From Rotaria sordida (lineage: Eukaryota > Rotifera > Eurotatoria > Philodinida > Philodinidae): a stretch of 64,000 nucleotides of DNA. The DNA lies in the NCBI GenBank assembly GCA_905250125.1, contig CAJNOL010000497.1, positions 1 to 64,000 of the forward strand, written 5' to 3'. The translations under genes and the position numbers were made by a program. The stretch's first letter is position 1, and every line of letters starts with the position of its first letter. Of the stretch, positions 23,465-35,433 are shown piece by piece. The notes below the pieces were generated by a model. That model was not told the origin of the DNA, searched no databases, and saw only the letters and a list, made by a program, of their open reading frames with translations.

Positions 23465-24132
23465 TAAACACTAAGGTAAATGGATGAGGTAATCACAAAA
23501 ATTTCGTTGTAAAACAAATATATATATTCCATATTCTATCAACAAAATACTCCTATTCGATTTTTCAGAAAGACATATTAACCATATTTTATGTATTTTC
23601 TTTTTTTTGGAGATAATAGAACGAATATAATACGAAAAATAATAGCATTTAACTTTTCTGAATAATTAAATGATAAATATACTAAGGTAAATCCAACACG
23701 AATCGGAAAAAATCTTCATAATAGTAAATATATTAAGCATGTATCCTCAAAACAAAAATATCAATCAGGCAACTGATATATAAATGCTCAATGCATACTA
23801 TTTTGCAATGTATAAGAATAAAACCATAGAGAAATGCAGTTATATTCGAAATATTATCAAGAGATGTTTTTCGACTCTGCATTTTAGTTACTGGTTTTTT
23901 TTTCTTTTGACGAAACTTTTTATTAATTTTCTTTGTTACTATTCGTCACATGTTCTGTTCTATTTTTATGAAACAATCAAATTTACAAAGCATTAAAAAT
24001 AGCAAAATTTCCTTTTTGATAAAATATATCAAGTTCAATAATATGACAAAAACAAAAACAAAAAATTTTAGTACACATATTTTCTTTTTAAACAAAGATT
24101 TAATCACAATTTTCTTTATATATACAATTTAT
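23465..24132. other. Intergenic between TM2 units
   Basis: AT-rich spacer. The short plus-strand frames here are antisense to nothing and carry no recognisable motif. Confidence 0.5.
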
Positions 24133-24738
24133 TTACACACGATATGGAATTCTGTTATAATAATAATCATATCCCCATCTTTGTAAAGGTGCTCCATTAC
24201 CATCATAAAATACATTAGCTAGAATACGAATCCAATCTGTTAGCCACCATATAACAGAAGCTGCAGTAAGAATAGCATTGATAAAACTATTAATAGCTAT
24301 ATATTTACGTGAGTTTTTTGATCTACTAACAAAAAGAAGCGGCCATCCAATAAAACATCCCAATGATATAAGTAATTTAACAATACCAGCTATAATATAT
24401 CCAGCATTTCCTCTTGATAAAACAAACCAATCAATACCAAGTGTACCAACAAAAAATGAAACAAGAAAAGCTGTTAATTTTGTTCGTTGTTGATAAGTAC
24501 AAGTTTCCATAAAATGCCATGTAATATAACCATAATAACATTGGCATATATAAGCTTGACAAAATCCAAGGCCACATTCACTATCGTCAGAACACCAATG
24601 TCCCCATCGACGTGGATAGGCTAAAGGACCCAAATGAACTTTGTCTGGTCGAGGTACGAAATGTTTATGTGCAATACTTGTTTCAAAAGCTAGAATAGTG
24701 AAATTGACGAGAATAACAAGGTAAATAGTCTTGCGCAT
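24133..24738 (-). CDS. TM2-domain secretory/membrane protein with Cys-rich module (copy 2)
   Basis: A 201-residue single-exon frame, same orientation and architecture as copy 1. Signal peptide at about residues 1-22. The Cys-rich part is CSDDSECGLGFC, then ICQCYYGYITWHFMETC. The TM2 domain is KLTAFLVSFFVGTLGIDWFV, then LSRGNAGYIIAGIVKLLISL. The last helix is WWLTDWIRILANVFYDGNGA and the C-terminus is Tyr-rich. Sequence identity to copy 1 is moderate, highest in the TM2 loop and the WWxxDWxRILxNxFxDG motif, so the duplication is not recent. The start is the first ATG before the signal peptide. Confidence 0.85.
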   Translation of the reverse strand: MRKTIYLVILVNFTILAFETSIAHKHFVPRPDKVHLGPLAYPRRWGHWCSDDSECGLGFCQAYICQCYYGYITWHFMETCTYQQRTKLTAFLVSFFVGTLGIDWFVLSRGNAGYIIAGIVKLLISLGCFIGWPLLFVSRSKNSRKYIAINSFINAILTAASVIWWLTDWIRILANVFYDGNGAPLQRWGYDYYYNRIPYRV

Positions 24739-26644
24739 GTTGCCTATAGGTAAAAATAATGACGCTCAGCAGTAAAAAAGAACGAGAAAATGTCCTACTC
24801 AAGCAACACATAGATTTTGCGACGAGTTTCTTTTTTTTTCTTTTCATTTGATTCTTTTTTTATGCTACTCAAAATCATGGTAACTTTTTTCTTCCTCTTC
24901 TTCTGTCGATCAGATGCACGATGACTGCATTCGTTAGACGCTTCTGACATATACAAAAAAAAAAAAATCATTGCTTATATCACTCATAAATATTCAAAAA
25001 TGAGAAATAAACGAATACAAAAAAAATTACTCTGACGAAACAAAAATAAGAAAGTTTTGCTATTTTAGCTGATATACATGTATTAAAGTACTTTTTTCAC
25101 GTTTCTTTTCATTCTTTTGTTACTTTGATAGAGGCTTGATGGTCTCATATGTTTGTAGTAAATGCTAGCTGTTTAGATAAATGACAATTGATGACGAATG
25201 GTGCATGCATGCTTATTCATAGTGTTGAAGACCTTTGAAATACGCTTGCGTAAATTATGTGAATCAAATCTTTTTTGTTTTTAACGAAAATGTGTGAATA
25301 AATGTTATCCGTGTATATGTTTGTTCAATCCATGTATAATTTTAACCTTCAAATAAAATGTAAATTTAATTTAGGTTTATATTATTAATCTTGAAATTAA
25401 ATGATAATTATTAATGTGACGAATATTGAAAAAAATTTTTTTTTTTTTGAAAAAATGTTAAATTTACTCAGCGTTATTCTCTTCGATTGAAATTAATGGA
25501 TATTTTAATAAACAGATATAGATAGTCGTTCAACTTATTCATAACTTATTTTTTACATAGCTTTAGCATAGATTCATATCGAAAGAAGAACTCTTCTTTC
25601 GACAGAAAACATGTTCTTTTCATTTTTGTTATAATTAATTTTCATTATTTTTTTTATTTTTCAAGAATGATAATAAACAAAATTTATATTATATAAAAAT
25701 AAAGACTTGTATACGAAATCGATCGTAATAATATTTTAATTATCGACTTGATCTATTGATCAAAAATTAAGCTCAATTGAAAATATGTCGATTTTAATAT
25801 ATGCCAATAAAATTTTACAAATCTCTAAATGACTTTATAGTCTCAAATTTTCAATGAATCACGATATTATAAACAATGAATATCAACTAGGAATACAATA
25901 TAAAATTCAAAACTATAATATATATTGAATACTGTTCACAATTAAAATTTCTTTTTTATACTATTCTTTTGTATTTCAAAGTGTAATATTACATCATCAT
26001 CACTATGTAAAAGTTTGTCTTTTTAATAATACGTTATTCATGTCAGTCCGAATATACATTGATATTCTACAAAAGAAATTGGAATTATGTAACAACTATA
26101 CTATTGATTTAATGTATTTATATGAACGTAAAATTTTTGAATATATAGACAAATAAGTCTACCAAATTGCTTCTTCTTTGTTTTCAACTAAACATAAACT
26201 TGGTCACTTGAAAGCTTTTAGCTTTTTTTTTAAAATTATCATAAAAAGTTTAAATTTCCATCAAGGAAATTTTCTTTTCTTTCGTTATTCAGCTACTATT
26301 TAGTTATCTTTCATTTTTTTTCCGTAATTTTTCAATTAATGAGTACTTATGTAATAACAATGTCAATTAAATTTACAATCACCAAATTTTTAATCAAAAC
26401 TTTAATGAATAAATTTGAAGGAGATTTTTTTTTTCTGATGCTAATACGACACGATGGACAAAAGAACGAACTGTTTTTTCTTTGTACTAAGTCGGCTTAG
26501 GAAGAAAAATATTTGAAAATGTTTCTTATAATTCGATTCCATTTTAACAGTGAATATTCATTTTATTCGATGTACTTGTGTAAATTTATTTATCAAGGTT
26601 TCAAAGAAACTTCATCCGCATTTTTGAATTAATTCAGTTCAAAT

Positions 26645-26960
26645 ACTTAAGCCACCTAATGTTAAAATTTTAAAAAATACAGTCACAATCTACATTGTAT
26701 TTTCCTTAGATAAAACTAAGTAGTCAATAGCAAATCAATCAAAGAAGAACGATAATAAGAAAGCTATAAATTATAAATATTATCCGTACTTGTCATGTAC
26801 AAATATTTATCAAAACATATCATATGATAGCAGGCATTGGATGCATAACAAAAACTTCTATTTTATTTGTCTGCTATTTTAAATTAATCCAACAGTCGTC
26901 ATAGTGAAATTGATGATGAATACAAAGATGATTTCAATTCTAGTAACAAGACATATACTT
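26645..26960 (-). pseudogene. Second decayed TM2-domain gene copy
   Basis: The minus strand reads AFLLSFFFD, a stop, FAIDYLVLSKENTM, a stop, IVTVFFKILTLGGL between about 26765 and 26648. This aligns with copy 2 (AFLVSFFVGTLGIDWFVLSR, GNAGYIIAGIVKLLISLG). Further upstream, a hydrophobic stretch (RIEIIFVFIINF, near 26900-26940) could be the old signal peptide. The Cys-rich part is not clearly readable. Stops and substitutions indicate older decay than the copy at 23050-23464. Confidence 0.65.
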
Positions 26961-29278
26961 GTAATACGGTATCAAACTTTTCTTTAATCTTACTGCTGAA
27001 TTATTAATGTGATATCTATTTGATAGTTTATTGTGAATAATACTAGATTTGAAATATAGTGAGCGTATTATACAAAAAAATATGTACACTTAATTATTAT
27101 GTAATTCTTTGGTTGAAAACATTTATGTAAAAATCACAGAAAAAAACGATAGCACCTATTTATTTCTATATTATTTGTTTATTCTTTATAGGATTTCTCA
27201 GAAAATGAATTTTAGTAACATGTTTTATTTCCTTTTATGAATTTATTTTTGATATTGAGAATATACAACAATATATTTTATTTATCTTCGGTAAATAAGA
27301 AGATACAGTAAAACTGAATTTTCTTTCCAAAATTATTAGAATATAGATCTAAAACAATATCTTTTGTTACTGGTTTCTATGAATTAATCTCATTATGTCA
27401 TATTATTCTGTATCATCATTTAAAACTAATGAAGAAGCTCGTATCAATAAAAATAAACGAGCACACGAAAAATGACTATTGGTAAATCTTTATGAATAGA
27501 AACAAACAAATTCTTTTAAAAAATAAAAAATCTTTTATTTTAGTTATTTCTAGTTAAAAAGTTATTATCATACTTAAACTTGATTTCATTGACTTTTTCA
27601 TCATTCTACTCCAGATATCTATTATATTTTAATCTAACAGAATGCTTTTATTATTTGATATTAAATGAATTTTGAATGTATAAATCTTTAGTAAAAACAC
27701 TTTTAAAGTAATACTTTCGAATTGATACAAATAATATTATCAGATTCAAAACAGATAAATCTTTATAATACATAAATACTTTTGTTTTGAGAAATAATTG
27801 AAGTTGTCATTCATTATTTATGAATTATTTTTATTGATCAACAACAATAACTAAACTAATCCAATCTGTTGAATATTTTATTTACAAAAAAAAATACTAT
27901 TTATTAATCAAACCTTTGAGTCAATGAAAGTTTTTATGCAAAAAATATTTCCATCATTTTTAAAGATACTTTTTTTGTTTGAATTCGTTTTCTACAATCA
28001 GAAAACAAATGAAGTCAATTAAAATCGAAAATATGTATCTAAACAAATCTAATTTCTTTTTTATCATCATTTCAATATCAACAAGTGAAGTTTTTAAACT
28101 AAACATTACTCATAACTCTCTATCATTGCACCAATAGACTAGTACAAATGTTATTGAATATCATATATTTTTCTTTTTTTTTTTTTTTGAGAAATCAAAC
28201 CTTAAAGGTTTTTCTACGATTGTAAAAGTTTTAAAGACGTAAGTAAAACTCGTTCTATAAAAATCAATCACACAAAACAGATATATATATCTATTGAAAA
28301 TGAAATAAAAGCTATTTGTCTACATAGATAAATTGACTTTGAAATTTTCTTTTTTCTTTTTGGACTTGTTCATTCTACACTTAAATACAATGTCTGTAAA
28401 GTAAGAAGAAAATTTTGTTCTATATATATTTTTTAAGTGATACTTTTCAGAAAAAGTAAAAATGAAACGAGAAATATATGAACAAGAGTTTCATTACTTT
28501 TTTTTTTTTTTTCATTGAAATGAAATTGATTGTTGTTCTCAAGTGGTTGATCGTCTTCTTCTCTTTTTTTTTCTACTTCTTTGTTGTTAAAAGAAAAAAA
28601 AATTGAACGGACATATGTTTTTTTCGTATACTAATGTTCTCAACACACCCGATCTTTCCTGCTGAGTGGGTGGTGCTCATTAATTTTCTCCTGTGTCATT
28701 TTCAAATGAGCAAGTATAAATGAGAATATAAAAAGAAATAAAAAAAAAAAGAAATGATGCAGGACAGACTCTCACTATTGACTGTCCATGTCTTTTATTC
28801 TGTTAGTAATGACACTAATTGCTTCTTTTCATAGTTAGATTATGCATACGAAAAACAAGATCAAGTGTATGCCACCTTATATCATAGCAGTAGATCACCT
28901 ATCTGTCTATTTTAATGAGCGAACATTCGATATTTTCTACCTGTACATGTGCATGTGTTGACAAACACGTATCACGCACGGTAGGGAGCTCATCAAAGCT
29001 GTTCGCCTGATTTATTCTAAACACTCTCGATAACAATAGACTAACAGTTGGCTTGTATCGATTCATTATGTTCTTTTTTTTTTTCTTTATTCGAATATTT
29101 ATCAGAATAAAATCAGAGATGAGATTTATTATTGTGTATTGTTACATCATATCAATCAAATAAAAGAAAGAAGCGTTTGATTTTCTTTATTAGTGACAAA
29201 TGTTTGCCGCTACCTCTTGTTACTCAATTCGACCATATCGTCAAGTATCATTCGATAAACGAAAAAGACTTAAGTCAA

Positions 29279-29310
29279 CACACACANNNNNNNNNNTGTG
29301 TGTGTGTGTG
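29279..29310. other. Assembly gap flanked by CA and TG runs
   Basis: Ten N bases (29287-29296) follow a CACACACA run and precede a TGTGTGTGTG run. The dinucleotide repeats on the two sides are reverse complements. The true length and sequence here are unknown. Confidence 0.95.
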
Positions 29311-30440
29311 TTGTATATGTTTGATAGAATAATCATTGACCAGTAAACATAATAGATTGATAGTGTGTGAAGTTTGAAAAAAAAAAGATACCGACACGTG
29401 TATACCTACTAAAGATTGTTCATCACAATCTGATCTGATATGTAAACAAAATGATGATACAATCAAAATTTCAGAATTTTTCATTCTCTGAATATAAATA
29501 GTTTTTTTTTTCTGATAGAGTAAACATTCATCATAAATTTTCAATGTAAACGAATTAAAATGATCGAAAAGAAAAAAAAACACTCACAAAACTGTTCAAA
29601 ACAATATAATTTTAAAAATTTTCTTTCATTCATCTTTAAATAAAACAAAAACAAAAACAAATTTAGTTGTCAACATTTTATATGACAAGATACAATGTTA
29701 TGTGTACTTGGACAGTATTAACAGATATAATAATATAAATTTTATCATTCGTTCGTATCTAATTTATAAAAGAAAAAAAAAACGATGAAACATGAACTTA
29801 GTTCTATTTTCAATCAAGGTAACATGTATCTAATTTCGATATTTATTCTATTTCTTGCTATGGATGACCTGATTATTCGAAATAACACAGCAATTTGTCT
29901 CATTTTCTCGCGTGATAGGTGATAAACGAAAGTGATGAGAGACAGATAACAATAGAAATGAAGAACGATGATGAGCGTGTTAAAGGCGGCACACTTTTGT
30001 CATACAGACAGGTAAACAAGTGTCGGACAATCGCCTGTATATACATTATCAATAAATGGATGTATATCATTTTATAGCTCTTTTGTATTCTATAGACAAA
30101 TCAAAGTAACAATCGTCCATGAGATTCTATTCAATCGATCACATCTGTCACACACACACACACCTTTACTGATCAAATCGAGACCAATAAGCATGTGTTC
30201 CGCTATTTTATTCATTGGTCAATCATGTACACTCATCAGACATTCTTTTCTCTCTTTCTATTTTTCTTCTTTTCTAAAATGTTTCAAAAGAAAAAAAAAA
30301 GAAAAAGAAAATTTTAACCAATCATAGAATAAATTTGACTGGCATTTTTTTTCTCTCTTTTTTTTTGTGCTCGTTCATTGATGTGTAAAATAATTTTGCA
30401 AACTTTTCAAATCAAACAAATATAATATATATATATACAT

Positions 30441-31492
30441 ATGGAAACTAGTAGCAAGAAACGATTAGCAACAATTAATGATGATAATCATAGTTCAAAT
30501 TTAATGAATCATACTAAAAAGAAGAAAAAAACATCATTATCATCATCATTAAATATAAATGAATCTCCTATTGCTGGTACACGAATTACTGAATGGGAAG
30601 AATATGAAAAATGGAAAGAAATACGTGGTGATATTGAACCAACAATGAATTATGTTGAAATAACACCAGAAGCAATTGAAGAATTACGTAAAATAAAAAA
30701 TATTATTGGTGATTATATTTGTCAATTATGTAAAGTTAAATATGAAAATGCTTTTGCACTTGCTATGCATAAATGTCCGCGAGTTGTGCATATTGAATTT
30801 CGGTATGTATAGTTATAAAGAAAGATTTTAAAATAAAAGAAAAAAAAACAAACCAAAATTTTTCGTCTTATTTTAGCTGTCCAGAATGTGACAAAACATT
30901 TAATTGTCCTGCCAATTTGGCTTCACATCGTCGTTGGCACAAACCACAAACATCATTATCATCGAATGAAACAGCAAAACAAACACCATCATCATCATCA
31001 TCATCAACTCAAAAATCAATAACAAATAAACATCCACGATGTTCATCTCGTTCTGATTCTCGTTCAACAAATACTTCTTCATCAATAGTTTCAGATACTG
31101 TTCATGAATATGCATCTCTTTCAGCATCATCACCAAATATGGATGTACGAAAAAAAGATTCTATTATCTCAAATGGAACACATAAAAAATCTCCTGATGA
31201 AATCCTTCGAACTATGTACAATGGAAATTCACAATGGATGGTACCTTCATCATTTCAACCATTCACAACTTCACATATGAAACCACCATTGATTTTTCGA
31301 CATCATCGATCTTTACCTATGTCAATTCCATCATCATTTGATTTTCGTCGATTACAATCATTGTGTATTTTTTGTCATGAACAATTTTCTGACCTTAATC
31401 ATTTACTTCAACATATTCGAAAAAATCATGCGGTGACATCCAGTACAAATACCAAGAATACTACTTTAACATTAGACAAAATAGTCTTTTAA
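30441..31492 (+). CDS. INSM/Nerfin-like zinc finger transcription factor
   Basis: Two exons (30441-30802, 30877-31492) join in frame to 325 residues. The first finger region reads GDYICQLCKVKYENAFALAM, then HKCPRVVHIEFR. The next is [20 protein letters not shown], then HKP. These match the first two fingers of vertebrate INSM1 (CQLCKEEYADPFALAQHRC and [20 protein letters not shown]) almost residue for residue. A single C2H2 finger near the end (CIFCHEQFSDLNHLLQHIRK) closes the protein. A Ser/Thr-rich linker separates them. The start METSSKKRLATINDD does not carry the SNAG repressor peptide of INSM1. Predicted nuclear DNA-binding regulator of neural or neuroendocrine cells, by family. The intron is 74 nt. 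Confidence 0.88.
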
Positions 31493-33409
31493 AATAAAAT
31501 AAAACTTGTCTTTGTTTTTTTTTTTGAAATATTTGTTTAATTGTTCAGCTTTGTCGAAATATTATCAAAACATAAACTGTATTAGTAATACTCACTAGAT
31601 TCATGTTTAAATCATATATGATAAATTATTTCAAATAGATTATTCATGATAATAAACCGTATCTGAAAGAAGTTGGAAATATCACATGAATAAAAAAAGA
31701 AACATAAATCTTTTCGTATAGGTGCTTTATAATCTATGTTTAAATGTGAAGTTGATTGTTTGCTTAAATTGAAAAATGTACTTCTATAAGAAAACGAGTA
31801 GGAAATTTTATGAATAATAACAAAGATAAAAAGTAAATGTTAAGAGTTTCAAAAAATGTTTTAAAAAAGTCTTCCAGTAGTTTCTGTTCTAACAACTCTA
31901 AAAATACTCATTATGTTATCATACGATGAAATCGACTTTCTCACGAAATTGAATTTCTTATTTTCTTAATAGTTAATTCAAATGTCAGAGGCCGATCGCC
32001 ATTCGAATCAGACGGTTCGACTTCATTCCGGCTGTGAAAAGCTAACTCAAAATTCGATATTATCTCTATCCTTAAAAGATTTATGTTATGTCATGGTTCT
32101 ATGAGTAGTTTTCCTCTCATCTTCAACTCTTTTAATTTGAAGTGTATATATCATATCAAATGAAAGGTCTTTCTTCTCCTTGTAGAAAACAGAATACACA
32201 AGTATAATAAAATATTGTTCTTTTCCTTTTCTCTTTAGATAACGCTGTTCGTTATTAGATATATACAGTATGAGGACGACCAGGACTAAATTCTTCTTCT
32301 ATTGAACTGTGAAAACTGTGCTCCATTTTGAATTCTATATCATTCGACATGTTTTTCAAATTCATATACTTCATATAGATGACAACGAATTTATATGGAA
32401 AGTAACATTTTCAATATCTACCAAGCACTCTAATAATTAAATTAAAAAGTACTATTCTCGATATTTGTGTTTAATGAAATATATTTACTGTTATCATGTG
32501 TTACTATATTGATGTCAACATCTTCATCTTCTTCGTTTTTGTTGACTTCTCAGTAATTCTTTACATTCTTAATATGATGTATAGGTTCTTTTGACAAAGA
32601 ATCATCGTTAATAAGTTGTCATAGAATCTATGAGTAATTATACTTGTTTTTCTAGGCATCTCAAACTGATAGTCGTCACGATTGAGATTTGTACGTCTTC
32701 GTTCCCGAACGACTCAGCTTGAATTTACTTGCTACGTATCACTTCGCATAAGCTAATACAAATTCTATTGGTTGAACTAGCGGCATACATATATAGTTCG
32801 CAACAAAAGTTCAAGCGAATTTATTCTTTTCAATGCTTTTTTATATTTGTTTTTTCAAATTTTCTTTTACATTAAAGGGTACGAACCTGGTCTAAATAGT
32901 GATATAGATGGTACGAGAGATCGGTTACATGATGTATTATAGAAGGGAACTCTGTCTGCCTATATAGATTTTTCATAATCAAAATAATTTTTTCCACGCA
33001 AAAATAATATGTGCTTTCCAGTATCTCACATTTCCTATCCAAGAGATTTGTACTAAAATGAAAAACGGATAGACCAATCGATAGAGAATTTCAGGCTCTT
33101 TTGGTTTCCAAAAAAAATGTTTGTTCACAAAGCCAAAGTTTAGTAAGAATAGCGAAACACATAGAAAAGTGACATCCTTCAAATCTCATCGTATTACAAT
33201 GTTTGACTTTTCTATTATTTCGATGGGAGCTGGTATGAGTGTGGATGAGAGCTAAGTCAAGAAATACTCACACCCACACCCTTCCGAGCTTTCTAGCTTC
33301 TAACTATCCTCAGATACGAGTGAAATACGATGAAATCTGACGAATTCAATGCTGCTGCCTTTTGAAGTCCGAAAAGCAGAAAAACAGCAAAAAGTATGTT
33401 TATGATATG
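31493..33409. other. Intergenic, no supported gene
   Basis: About 1.9 kb. Locally less AT-rich patches occur (for example 31990-32050 and 32690-32740), but I find no continuous coding frame, domain or inverted repeat. An 18-base pyrimidine/CA run lies near 33265-33285. Confidence 0.5.
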
Positions 33410-34042
33410 AAACTAATGGGTAGCTCGTAATAAAAGAGGGTCTCAGTATTTTGTTAACATCTTAAGCGTTATCTTACCATTTACGCTTTCTTTTTTTATC
33501 AAAAGATTCATCGTCTGCTTCTGCACAAATTGCATATTTCATTGTAAAAATACTTATTTCTTTCTCTTTCGACATCACCACGATTTAAAAACAGCGCTTC
33601 ACGCAACTTTCAAAATCTCTATTTTTTTCAATTTTTTCCGAAAACATCCAGTCCTTAGGTTAGCCTTATTATCATTGGTCATGCCGTATTCTTTATCCAG
33701 CAATAAAATAAATTGCCTTTGGTACGTTGATTGAAATGGAATCAATTTATCTCTTGAGTGGCGAACAAATTATATCCAAAGTAACAGGATTAATTGAGAA
33801 GCTGGACATTTTGGAAAAAGATTGAAAAAAATGAAGACTTTGAAAGTTGTGTGTAATGCTTGTTTTAAATCATGATGATATTGAAAGAGAGATAAGTGTT
33901 TTTTTACGGCGAAATATACTAATTTCTGCAGAATCAGACGATGAATCTTTCGATAAAAAAATAAAGCCTGAGCGATAAGATTACGCTTAAGATGTTAACA
34001 AAATACTGAGATCCTCTTTTATTACGAGCTACCCATTAGTTT
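33410..34042. mobile_element. Foldback MITE with arms of about 250 bp
   Basis: The outer 66 bp of the left end (AAACTAATGGGTAGCTCG, then TAATAAAAGAGGGTCTCAG, then TATTTTGTTAACATCTTAAG) equals the reverse complement of the right end with about two mismatches. Inward, the arms keep aligning (AAAGATTCATCGTCTGCTTC against AAAGATTCATCGTCTGATTC, then CAACTTTCAAAATCTC against CAACTTTCAAAGTCTTC) to about 33650 and 33795. A loop of roughly 130-150 bp remains. No protein is encoded. The flanks show no certain target-site duplication. Confidence 0.88.
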
Positions 34043-35433
34043 TAAATTTTAGTTTCAGTATACTAATCACTCGCATTATATAGCATCACAAAAATACAAC
34101 TAATTTACAAATAGACAGAATCATTGAACATGTTTTCTTTTTAAAGAGTATTCTTCAGCTGATTTAAGAGCTTTTGACAAATGTTTCTTACCTAACAAAA
34201 TATTTATTCATAACAATATATGATAAGAAGAAATTCAAAATAATTGTTGATTAAATCATAGCATTTAAAATTTTTTTGTTTCTTATTGTTCATAGAATTA
34301 TCAATATTGGCCTTTTATTAGCAATGTTCGGAAAACTGTTGATGACGAACGATAAATGTTAGTTGAAATGAATCAAATTTATATTCTTTTAAAGATGATT
34401 AATATTCGACGACTTTGAACCATTCCCTGTTGTAGATAATTCTATTCAATTTCTATTTTCTGGTTTAACTTCTAATGACATAATTATTACTTCAGCAATT
34501 ACCACTGCTTTGTGAATACCTTCTTCGCTAGTCGAGCTGTCATTATCATCTAGAGCTGTTTTTTCGGTTCCTTTCCTCTCACTAATCATATTAAGTGTTC
34601 ATGTTCATTGAGTAAACAAACGAAAGAATGTACATGTTGATGTATATGAATTACATGAGTGATTAAAATACGATAGAAAACCATAGGTAAAGAATTGATT
34701 TAAGGCCAAATATATAGGTTGATAGTTATTTGTAGTCAGTAGAATATAAAAATCATCTATATCAAATAGAAAGAATTAGAATGGCACAAAAATATCAGTA
34801 GTTTTTGATACGGTTTTTTTTAATAATTATGGTAACGAAGATATTTCATGTGAAAAATATTGATTGAAATAATAAATAACACTGTATCAAAAAAAGCAGA
34901 AACGACAGAAAAAAAAACAGAAAAAACTTCAAAAAGCAGAAGAGGTGGCAGTTCTGTATAGGATTGCATATCTTTGTAAGTCAAAAAGATAGAGCAAAAA
35001 AATTATCAAAATAATGCAATCGTTATTACAACATTAGTATAACATTTAGAGTAATGCACGTAAAAAAAAAACCTAATATGTAACTTGGTTCGCTGCTATA
35101 AATCAATATCTTTATAGTGGTACTGTATGCACTATTACGATTATATTGCCTAGAAATATGTAGTAATCGATCATAACCTTTCTTTGCACTAAGAATTATT
35201 TAATGCACGAGACGATGTATCATAAAAATTTTTTATCCTCTTTTTTTTATTTTATGTGTGTGCATGGACTGAGAGAGAGAAAAACATAATAGTTATATTT
35301 ACATCTGGATCGATACGAAATTGTCGTTGTCGTCGTCGTCGTCGTCGTCATCTATTCGAATAAAGTAATCGTTAAGGTAAAAAAAAAAACTTTTTATTAT
35401 TCAAACATCGATTTTGATGACTAAATAAATCTA
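34043..35433. other. Intergenic upstream of ankyrin/ART gene
   Basis: About 1.4 kb of AT-rich sequence. The only distinct item is a (GTC)n microsatellite at about 35321-35350, roughly 85 bp before the next start codon. Promoter elements cannot be told apart from the AT-rich background. Confidence 0.5.
35321..35350. repeat. (GTC)n microsatellite
   Basis: About ten GTC/GTT units in the 5' flank of the ankyrin/ART gene. Confidence 0.8.

Larger units (their letters stand above)
24739..30440. other. Long intergenic region without an intact gene
   Basis: 5.7 kb of very AT-rich sequence with homopolymer runs. It holds a decayed TM2 copy (26645-26960) and an assembly gap (29287-29296). A CA run lies near 30151. 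I see no other coding region that can be supported. The size and position upstream of the INSM-like gene would suit distal regulatory DNA, but no element is identifiable by eye. Confidence 0.5.

Noticed and set aside
30900..31136. Minus-strand frame inside the zinc finger gene
   Set aside because: Antisense shadow of the Ser/Thr-rich linker (Met/His-rich because of TCA/ATG repeats).
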